From the NCBI GenBank assembly GCA_002347925.1, contig DDYL01000175.1, positions 2,994 through 8,067 of the forward strand: DNA of 5,074 nucleotides, written 5' to 3'. Both the position numbers and the translations under genes were made by a program. The stretch comes from Chloroflexi bacterium UBA2235. Its GTDB lineage: Bacteria; Chloroflexota; UBA11872; UBA12225. The notes under the pieces are model-generated. The model did not search any database. It saw only the letters and a list, made by a program, of their open reading frames with translations, and was not told where the DNA came from. Below are positions 1-5,074 of this stretch, one piece after another (within the stretch, counting starts at the first letter, position 1; each line of letters begins with the position of its first letter).

Positions 1-675
1 AATCTGGAATTGCCCGGGTGTTTCAAGCGCCTGGCTACGGACGATGCAACCGATCCGCTGCAGGCCTACCCTCGCATGATGCACCCGCATCGGCATAGCA
101 GTGTTCTCCACTCCTTCTTGCTTCATCAGAGACTTGGCGCAGCCCTCGAACAGCTCCTCGGAGAACCTCCCATCGCAGCCCAATCAATGTTCTATTGGAA
201 ACCGCCCGGAGCCCGTGGCCAAGCGCTTCACCAGGACAACTTCTACCTCAAGGTCCACCCCGGAACGTGTCTGGCGGCGTGGGTTGCCATCGACCCTGCC
301 GACCGCGAAAACGGCGGCCTGAACGTCGTTCCCGGCAGTCATGACATGGATCTCTTTTGCCCCGAAGAAGCTGACCCTGAAGTGAGTTTCACGCGGGAGT
401 TCGTTCCTGTTCCGGCAGGACTGGTGCCAGTCTCGCCTAACCTCGCTGCGGGGGATGTCCTGTTCTTCGGAGGCAATCTCATACACGGTTCAGAACCAAA
501 CCGAACATCCGACCGGTTCCGGCGCAGTTTTATCTGCCACTACCTTGGTGAGTCTGCGCGCGAACTCAGCCGCTGGTACCGACCGATCTACCGATTCGAC
601 GGAACCGAGGTCAGCGTTGATGATGCGACCGGCGGTGGACCGTGCGGTGACGTCGTGGTTGCTGGCCCGCATTGA
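1..675 (+). CDS. Phytanoyl-CoA dioxygenase (PhyH) family Fe(II)/2-oxoglutarate oxygenase, 5' end missing
   Basis: The product is a cytosolic non-haem iron oxygenase of the PhyH family, which couples decarboxylation of 2-oxoglutarate to hydroxylation of a small substrate; the substrate cannot be told from sequence. The facial triad is visible: the HxD pair in LHQDNFYL (His codon 229-231, Asp 235-237) and the distal His in GNLIHG (484-486). An Arg 12 residues after that His (520-522, in RFRRSF) is the likely 2-oxoglutarate anchor. The blocks YPRMMHPHRH, AAQSMFYWKPPGARGQ, RENGGLNVVPGSH and the C-terminal DATGGGPCG are typical of bacterial PhyH proteins. The frame is open to the left edge, so the gene starts outside; a TTG at 10 is probably an internal Leu. 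The 224 visible codons would lack roughly the first 40-60 residues of a usual member. TGA at 673-675 lies 6 bases before the helicase ATG, implying one transcript. Family call is firm; the reaction is unknown. Confidence 0.93.
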   Translation, partial: NLELPGCFKRLATDDATDPLQAYPRMMHPHRHSSVLHSFLLHQRLGAALEQLLGEPPIAAQSMFYWKPPGARGQALHQDNFYLKVHPGTCLAAWVAIDPADRENGGLNVVPGSHDMDLFCPEEADPEVSFTREFVPVPAGLVPVSPNLAAGDVLFFGGNLIHGSEPNRTSDRFRRSFICHYLGESARELSRWYRPIYRFDGTEVSVDDATGGGPCGDVVVAGPH

Positions 676-681
676 CCCACG

Positions 682-2871
682 ATGGCTGAATCTCGACGGT
701 ATCTCCAGAACCTGAATTCGTCGCAGCGCCAGGTTGCCACACGTCCGGACGGGCACCTCCTTGTCCTCGCGGGTCCCGGGGCAGGGAAGACTCGCGCCCT
801 CACCGCCAGGATCGGACATCTACTCATCGCCCGGCAGATCCCTGCCCGCGAGATAACAGCAATCACGTTTTCGCGTCGCGCCGGCGCAGAGTTGCGGGAG
901 CGAGTGGCCACGATGCTCGCATCCGGGGTAGGCAAAGCGGTCCGCTCCGGAGACGCGACCGACGACACAGTGCTACGACCTGCCGTCTGGGCCGGAACAT
1001 TCCACGCATTTGGCGCGCGGATCCTCCGTGCGGGAGGGGCACGTACCTTCGGGCGCACTCGTGACTTCTCGATCTACGACGATGACGACACCGAAAGAAC
1101 GGTGCGACGTGTCCTCAATGCACTTGGCGTTCGAAGTGGCAGCACCAGGGAGAGTGACACCGGAACCGAAGCGAATGAAACGTCGCGGACCCGTTCCGAC
1201 GTCGTCGCGAACACCATCCGCGCCATCTCACTCCTCAAGCGAACCGCGGGCGGTCTTCCCAACAAGGCGACAGCATCCGACGAAATGAATGCGATTTTCG
1301 GGGCCTACGAACAGGAACTGGCCCAGGCGAACGCATTCGACTTTGACGACCTCGTGTCGCTGTCTGCCCTCGCACTCGGTGCCGATGACGAGCTTCTTGG
1401 ACGTGTCCGTGCTCGCACTCGGCACCTCCTAATTGACGAGTTCCAGGACACCGATCCTGCGCAGGAACGCCTGATCGCCCAACTCAATGCGCCAGACCTG
1501 TGCGCGGTTGCTGACCCAGAACAAAGCATCTATGCATTCCGCGGAACGAGCCCGCTGGTTGTGGAGCGCTTCCTTGACACGTGGCACCCCGCAACGATCA
1601 TCCGCCTTGAACAGAACTACCGGTCCACCCGGCGCATCGTCGCGGTCGCGCAGCGACTGCGTGACGCATCACCCGCATCAGCGTTGGCCGAAGCTCAATC
1701 TTCAGGGCGAGACGCCTCCAGCCGAAACCAACCACCGCGACTGCGCCTCTGGACCGAAAATGCAGTTGGCGATCAGATCAGATTCTGGACGACGAACCAT
1801 CCGGACCGAGAAGCCTCGTTGATCGTCGCCGATATCGAGAAACGACTCCGCGATGGTTGCCCTCCGGAAGAAATCGCCATCCTGACCCGCACCCATGCGC
1901 AGATGCGCCCTATTGAAGCGGCTTTGCTCAAAGTCACCGACTTGCCATTCGTTATTGTGGGTGGCGTGGCCTTCTTTGGGCGGGAGGAAGTGCGTGACAT
2001 CATGGCGTACCTGCGGGTTGCACGAACGGATGACGACGCAGCTGCATTCTGGCGGATCATCAACACCCCGCGCCGGGGCTTGGGCCCCGCGATGGTCATC
2101 GCGATTGGTCGTGAGATGCTCGCGCTCGACCCGTCCACTCGCAACCCGCTTTGCGCCCTGCGTCGACTGACCGCAGATGGTCGTGCACCCGAGGGTGGGT
2201 ATGACCTCCTTGCACTCATTGATGAGCTTCGGGCGCAATTCGCCTCTGGTTCCACCCTCCCGAATCTTGTCCGTTCAGCGATCGAACTAACAAAGTACCG
2301 TGACCACCTATCCCGTACACATCCCGATGACGCGCGAGAGCGCGGGCGTCGGCTCGACACCTTGACCGAGCTCGCGTCGCGCCATTCCGACCTTCGCCTC
2401 TTTCTCGACGAAGTCGTCCTGTCCACCCAGGTAGACGGTCCACGCGAGGACATCGGTTCAGTCCGCCTTTCGACCGTTCACGCAGCAAAGGGCGCGGAGT
2501 TCGATCACGTCTACATGCCAGGTTGTGAACACGGCGTCTTTCCGTTGAAGTACCAGCCACCGCAAGCGGGAAGCGACGACCTGGTGTCGGCGTTCATGGC
2601 CTCAGAAAACCCGGGACCGGCGCACCTGGCTGAGGAGCGCCGGGTCTTTTACGTCGGCACGACTCGGGCTCGTAACACGCTCACGCTTTCGGCGTGCACA
2701 TTTCGGCAAAACCGTCGGGCCGCGCCATCGCGGTTCCTCACGGAGATTGGGTCCGACCTGCTTGTCCGGTGCGACCCCGGCACGTCCAACCCAGTGACAA
2801 TCCCATCTTCGACTGTTCAAAGAACCAGCGCAAGGAACTCGCGCCCCGTTTCCGACTTGCCACAGGCGTAG
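682..2871 (+). CDS. UvrD/PcrA/Rep-type superfamily 1A DNA helicase
   Basis: This is an ATP-dependent 3'-5' DNA helicase/translocase of the kind acting in excision repair, replication restart or removal of recombinase filaments. All SF1A motifs occur in order over 729 residues: Q motif (LNSSQRQ, Gln15), Walker A AGPGAGKT (Lys36), Ia TFSRRAGAELRERV (62-75), Ib GTFHAFG (105-111), FDFDDL (219-224), Walker B DEFQD (252-256), III ADPEQSIYAFRG (277-288), IV LEQNYRST (309-316), the 2B-flanking VGGVAFFGREEVRD (426-439) and INTPRRGLG (460-468), V STVHAAKGAEFDHV (597-610), VI EERRVFYVGTTRAR (651-664). Length suits UvrD/PcrA, but the chain ends about 65 residues after motif VI in an S/T/P-rich tail, so the Tudor-like C-terminal domain of PcrA/UvrD looks absent. 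There is no sign of a nuclease domain, so AddA or RecB is unlikely. ATG at 682 is chosen because the Q motif follows directly. No clear Shine-Dalgarno precedes it, which fits coupling to the oxygenase stop 6 bases upstream. The exact paralogue (UvrD, PcrA, UvrD2) is unresolved. Confidence 0.97.
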   Translation: MAESRRYLQNLNSSQRQVATRPDGHLLVLAGPGAGKTRALTARIGHLLIARQIPAREITAITFSRRAGAELRERVATMLASGVGKAVRSGDATDDTVLRPAVWAGTFHAFGARILRAGGARTFGRTRDFSIYDDDDTERTVRRVLNALGVRSGSTRESDTGTEANETSRTRSDVVANTIRAISLLKRTAGGLPNKATASDEMNAIFGAYEQELAQANAFDFDDLVSLSALALGADDELLGRVRARTRHLLIDEFQDTDPAQERLIAQLNAPDLCAVADPEQSIYAFRGTSPLVVERFLDTWHPATIIRLEQNYRSTRRIVAVAQRLRDASPASALAEAQSSGRDASSRNQPPRLRLWTENAVGDQIRFWTTNHPDREASLIVADIEKRLRDGCPPEEIAILTRTHAQMRPIEAALLKVTDLPFVIVGGVAFFGREEVRDIMAYLRVARTDDDAAAFWRIINTPRRGLGPAMVIAIGREMLALDPSTRNPLCALRRLTADGRAPEGGYDLLALIDELRAQFASGSTLPNLVRSAIELTKYRDHLSRTHPDDARERGRRLDTLTELASRHSDLRLFLDEVVLSTQVDGPREDIGSVRLSTVHAAKGAEFDHVYMPGCEHGVFPLKYQPPQAGSDDLVSAFMASENPGPAHLAEERRVFYVGTTRARNTLTLSACTFRQNRRAAPSRFLTEIGSDLLVRCDPGTSNPVTIPSSTVQRTSARNSRPVSDLPQA

Positions 2872-2881
2872 AATCCGCTAA

Positions 2882-2926
2882 ATGACCGTTGGCATTACCC
2901 CGAAGTCGCCGAGCGAGCCGCAATGA
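2882..2926 (+). CDS. Possible 14-codon leader ORF overlapping the methyltransferase start
   Basis: ATG at 2882 opens a short frame reading MTVGITPKSPSEPQ and ending in TGA at 2924-2926, so its stop overlaps the methyltransferase ATG at 2923 in an ATGA junction, the arrangement common in translationally coupled gene pairs. It begins 10 bases after the helicase TAG. Such a short frame can arise by chance, no Shine-Dalgarno is evident before it, and the peptide resembles nothing I know. It is listed because it may help ribosomes reach a methyltransferase start that itself lacks a good ribosome binding site. Confidence 0.15.
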   Translation: MTVGITPKSPSEPQ

Positions 2927-3717
2927 TCGTGAGGGCGATCCTTGCGGTCGGGGCGTCAGTTTGCACGACAGTGTTCGCGCGGTTCATGCGTTCCGCCGTG
3001 GACACGTACCCTTCAGGCAGGGTCCCCGGCGCAGCCGCATCATGCGAACCATCCGCGGTTCATGCGCAGTCACGGCTTGATGGAAATCTGGGGTGGCGTA
3101 TCGCTCACTGGTGGCTTGCGCGACAGTCGGTCGCGCCACTCCGACGTCGTCCAGGCCTCCGGCAGCCCACGATCCTTGTGCTTGACCACGGCCCGGGAGG
3201 CCTTGTTGGTGCGATTGCAAACGCTACCGCCCGCGACACCACGATCATTGCAAGCGACGGCACTTCAGGAATGGGTGCGTTGGCGCGTACTCGCGTCAAG
3301 GAAATTGCCGGGAGATTTGGTCTGGACGCGCGGGTCGCGTTCGTAGAACAATCCAATCACGCGTTTCCCGTAGTGCACGGGTCGGTCGACCTTGTTATCA
3401 GTTCAGGTGGACTTCACAACTGGCCAGAGCCAGAATGGACATTCGCGGAAATCAGGCGAGTCCTCACTCCGTCTGGGAGGTTTGTCGTCGCCGACGTGCG
3501 CCGCGACCTCCCCATCAGCATCTGGGTCCTGATCCGTGCTTGGCAGCTTGTGATGTCACCTGCACCGCTATCGACACTCGATGAGCCTTCGAGCAGCATC
3601 CGCTCATCCTATACCGCCCAGGAACTTGAATGGTTGGCGGCACGCGCGAAACTTCCGGAATTCAGAACATTCGTTTGGCCCGCCTGGCTTATTCTGGAAC
3701 GCAACGTTCACCCGTAG
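2923..3717 (+). CDS. Class I SAM-dependent methyltransferase (Methyltransf_11-like)
   Basis: The product would transfer a methyl group from S-adenosylmethionine to an unidentified, probably small-molecule, acceptor. The Rossmann-fold landmarks are: motif I ILVLDHGPGGLVGAIA (84-99), an acidic residue after strand 2 (Asp112 in IIASDGTSGM), FVEQSNHAFPV (140-150), strand 4 DLVISSGGLHNWPEP (156-170), EIRRVLTPSGRFVVADVRRD (176-195), and a C-terminal YTAQELEWLAARAKLPEF block. The LHxW..P and RVLxPxGxF pattern is typical of UbiE-like Methyltransf_11 enzymes. The usual motif I GCGxG is HGPGG here, a tolerated change. No DPPY-type DNA methyltransferase motif is present. ATG 2923 is the first possible start after the helicase stop in this frame; no strong Shine-Dalgarno is visible. 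A start at ATG 2988 is not excluded, because residues 1-22 look like an unrelated hydrophobic stretch. Residues 34-50 look unlike the family (see findings). It follows the helicase by 51 bases on the same strand and may be its operon partner. Confidence 0.85.
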   Translation: MIVRAILAVGASVCTTVFARFMRSAVDTYPSGRVPGAAASCEPSAVHAQSRLDGNLGWRIAHWWLARQSVAPLRRRPGLRQPTILVLDHGPGGLVGAIANATARDTTIIASDGTSGMGALARTRVKEIAGRFGLDARVAFVEQSNHAFPVVHGSVDLVISSGGLHNWPEPEWTFAEIRRVLTPSGRFVVADVRRDLPISIWVLIRAWQLVMSPAPLSTLDEPSSSIRSSYTAQELEWLAARAKLPEFRTFVWPAWLILERNVHP

Positions 3718-3768
3718 GCACGTCAGGTCTTCGAGCCTTCGATCTCTTGCGACCAAACCCGGATGCCC

Positions 3769-4929
3769 CTATGCAAGGCCCTCAAAGGTATGCGTCGGCT
3801 GACGCGACGCTTGGTCGGCCTCTTGCCTAGTCGTCACCGCGGCGAATGCGGCTGCGTGAGCTAGGAAAAACACCACGAGCGCGGGAACCACCCCGATCAC
3901 GAAGACAATCATCCCGGACGCAATCAACAAGCCACCGGCAATGGTCACACCCGCAAGCAGGCGTACTGATCCCCGGCTCCTCGACCAACTCACCGCCGCC
4001 GCTTCAAGAGGCCCGCGTCCTTCATCAATCACCAGGTAACTCATGAGACTGAGGCGCACGCTCACGATGAACGGCGGGATCAACACCGCTACCAGGCCGA
4101 TCAGCAATCCTGAAAGCTTCAGGGGACCAATCGTTGTCAGGAAAGCGGTCACGTCTCCCTCGGCAAACCGCGTGCCTCCCAACGGCACCACTCCAGTCAT
4201 GACGACTACGACGAACGCGATGCCAACCGGCAGACTGGACAGCGCGACCAGAAGTGCCTGCACAAGCGAACTCATCGCGGTCACGAATAGGCGACCACGA
4301 TATGGCTCGAAAAGATCGCCCACGGCTGCTCCCTGGCCTCGCACGACCCTGAGGCATACGTACTGCCAGCCGTTAGATAACGGGGTGACGACGAGCGCCT
4401 GGGTGGCAAGGTTGCACACCGTTGCAATCGGGGAAACCGCTTGGGTCTCGCCGATCGCCTGCAGGGCAAGGCCAACAACCCATCCGACCACCGACCCAAT
4501 GATCACCGCCAGGGTCCCGGCGACGAGCAATACCCCAAAGGAACCCCCGAAGCTACGGAAAGCACGGCGGTATGCCCCGGCTACCGTCGCGTCGATGATC
4601 ACTTCGTCAAGGTGGGTCCCAACCAAACTGGATGGGTGTCTGGATCCGGACGATGCACTCGAAGCGAACCGATCCTTATTGGATGGAAGCACTCGTTCGG
4701 GGGAAGCCGGTGGGGCAACCACCGCCGACTTCGCAGCTTCTTCGCTTGGAACTGAGGCATCGCGCCACGACGAAAGCCCTGTTGATGTCACGGATGCAGG
4801 CACGTTTGCGCCTCCCCGCCGATCCGGGGTCACTCCGGGTTCTTCAGGAGCGCGGGGCACAACCAATCCGCAACTCCAACACGCTCCCGCAATCTTTGGG
4901 AGCTCGGTTCCACATCCCGCACACTTCAC
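3769..4929 (-). CDS. Zinc-ribbon, multi-helix integral membrane protein of unknown function
   Basis: The 386-residue product has three parts. First is an N-terminal zinc ribbon with two CxxC pairs (Cys3/Cys6, Cys17/Cys20). Next is a Ser/Pro/Ala-rich linker, probably disordered, from about 25 to 108. Last is a membrane domain with roughly six hydrophobic segments: about 131-156, 168-193 (weak), 214-249 (long), 270-298, and 324-365 (two helices). The stretch RLSLMSYLVIDEGRGPLEAAAVSW (292-315), whose core is a basic residue, SL, a (V/I)DE and an LEA..SW, recalls DUF975-like and GPDPase-membrane-domain proteins, in which a hydrophobic helix is followed by an LEAL-type amphipathic helix. Function is unknown for such proteins; a membrane-organising or regulatory role is a guess. 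The start is GTG at 4929: an in-frame TAG two codons upstream rules out earlier starts, and the zinc ribbon begins at residue 3. A GGGG (4939-4942) nine bases upstream is a weak ribosome binding site. It converges with the methyltransferase gene; stop TAG 3771-3769. Confidence 0.88.
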   Translation of the reverse strand: MKCAGCGTELPKIAGACWSCGLVVPRAPEEPGVTPDRRGGANVPASVTSTGLSSWRDASVPSEEAAKSAVVAPPASPERVLPSNKDRFASSASSGSRHPSSLVGTHLDEVIIDATVAGAYRRAFRSFGGSFGVLLVAGTLAVIIGSVVGWVVGLALQAIGETQAVSPIATVCNLATQALVVTPLSNGWQYVCLRVVRGQGAAVGDLFEPYRGRLFVTAMSSLVQALLVALSSLPVGIAFVVVVMTGVVPLGGTRFAEGDVTAFLTTIGPLKLSGLLIGLVAVLIPPFIVSVRLSLMSYLVIDEGRGPLEAAAVSWSRSRGSVRLLAGVTIAGGLLIASGMIVFVIGVVPALVVFFLAHAAAFAAVTTRQEADQASRQPTHTFEGLA

Positions 4930-4948
4930 TGACTACTGCCCCATCTTG

Positions 4949-4965
4949 GCGCCGTTTTGTGGCGC
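4949..4965. repeat. Small GC-only hairpin in the leader of the zinc-ribbon gene
   Basis: GCGCC at 4949-4953 pairs perfectly with GGCGC at 4961-4965, leaving the loop GTTTTGT on the plus strand. It ends 20 bases upstream of the GTG start of the minus-strand membrane-protein gene, so it would lie in that gene's 5' leader if transcription starts further upstream. No T-run follows on either strand, so it does not look like an intrinsic terminator. TGGCGC also occurs as a direct repeat here (4947-4952 and 4960-4965). A five-pair stem in GC-rich DNA may be chance. Confidence 0.25.
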
Positions 4966-4976
4966 GTACCTACCCT

Positions 4977-4990
4977 AGGTTCCCGAACCT
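4977..4990. promoter_or_regulatory. Palindrome AGGTTC-CC-GAACCT, possible operator
   Basis: Two perfect 6-base arms, AGGTTC (4977-4982) and GAACCT (4985-4990), are separated by two bases. The site lies 48 bases upstream of the membrane-protein start and 10 bases past the stop of the partial minus-strand gene, a plausible place for a dimeric repressor site in front of the membrane-protein gene. As an RNA hairpin it could form only five pairs with a four-base loop and has no T-run, so a terminator is unlikely. I do not recognise it as a known operator (it is not a LexA box), and chance occurrence is quite possible. Confidence 0.25.
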
Positions 4991-4999
4991 GATTGGTGT

Positions 5000-5074
5000 T
5001 CAGTCGATTTCGATCCCGTCGAGGCGCTCACAATACCCTCGCTCACGGAATGTCCCCAGACCGTCTGGTGATTC
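5000..5074 (-). CDS. C-terminal fragment of an unidentified protein, 5' end beyond the window
   Basis: Read leftward from the right edge, this frame is open for 24 codons and ends in TGA (5002-5000). The visible tail ends in GYCERLDGIEID, a mixed charged/hydrophobic sequence that looks like a real protein C-terminus rather than a GC-rich shadow frame. I cannot name a family from so little. It would lie on the same strand as the zinc-ribbon membrane-protein gene and 70 bases upstream of it, so the two could share a transcript. The call rests on composition and position only. Confidence 0.4.
   Translation of the reverse strand, partial: ESPDGLGTFRERGYCERLDGIEID

Noticed and set aside
2066..2078. 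CCCCG-CGC-CGGGG inverted repeat
   Set aside because: It lies in codons for the conserved INTPRRGLG motif of the helicase and is explained by GC-rich codon choice.
1702..2453. Two long overlapping minus-strand frames (178 and 226 codons) inside the helicase gene
   Set aside because: They lie antisense to the conserved helicase motif region, overlap each other, and read as Arg/Ser-rich sequence with no recognisable domain; they are GC-driven shadows.
2857..2884. Promoter-like TTGCCA followed after 16 bases by TAAATG, upstream of the methyltransferase
   Set aside because: The -35 match is good but the -10 element matches only three of six consensus positions, and the -35 overlaps the helicase coding end; not enough to call a promoter.
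2942..3346. Plus-strand frame containing MRSHGLMEIWGG, which superficially resembles a methyltransferase N-terminal block
   Set aside because: The frame lacks motif I and all downstream methyltransferase motifs, which lie in the annotated frame; the resemblance is over about a dozen residues.
3718..3768. Bidirectional terminator in the convergent gap
   Set aside because: The only inverted repeat seen is TCGA-GCCT-TCGA (four pairs) with no T-run on either side, too weak to call a terminator.
4043..4978. A 311-codon open frame on the plus strand opposite the membrane-protein gene
   Set aside because: Its translation is Thr/Arg/Pro-rich low complexity without any domain, whereas the minus-strand frame has paired CxxC motifs and clean hydrophobic helices. 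It is the expected antisense shadow of a GC-rich membrane-protein gene.
1..5074. Defence system, mobile element, CRISPR array, tRNA or riboswitch
   Set aside because: No repeat arrays, transposase or integrase motifs, attachment-like repeats or tRNA-like folds were seen; the helicase and methyltransferase lack the partners and motifs of known restriction or defence modules.

Overview
The window comes from a GC-rich bacterial chromosome (well above 50 % G+C by eye; not counted). The proteins fit a free-living bacterium such as an actinobacterium or a member of the Chloroflexota. That placement is a weak inference from protein style: a PhyH-type oxygenase, a PcrA/UvrD-type helicase, and a zinc-ribbon plus multi-helix membrane protein. 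No rRNA, tRNA, insertion sequence, CRISPR array or phage gene was seen. Coding density is high, and no stretch above 300 bases lacks a gene.

Layout. On the plus strand, the 3' part of a phytanoyl-CoA dioxygenase-family gene (1-675, cut by the left edge) is followed after 6 bases by a complete SF1A helicase gene (682-2871). After another 51 bases comes a class I SAM-dependent methyltransferase gene (2923-3717). The first two are almost certainly co-transcribed, and the third could belong to the same unit. On the minus strand, a gene for a membrane protein with an N-terminal zinc ribbon (4929 down to 3769, GTG start) converges on the methyltransferase gene across a 51-base gap. Further right, 5074-5000 on the minus strand reads as the last 24 codons of another gene cut by the right edge. 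The 70 bases between the two minus-strand genes hold a small GC-rich hairpin and a 6+6 palindrome.

How the genes work together. The helicase is the only product whose biochemistry is secure: an ATP-driven 3'-5' DNA translocase of the repair/replication type. The oxygenase and methyltransferase look like small-molecule enzymes of unknown substrate, and I see no firm functional link among the three. An oxygenase-helicase-methyltransferase module acting on nucleic acid is conceivable but not supported by specific motifs. I found no convincing new system. The points most worth a second look are the tight oxygenase-helicase pairing, the odd N-terminal stretch of the methyltransferase (possible paired frameshifts), and the 5' leader of the zinc-ribbon membrane protein.
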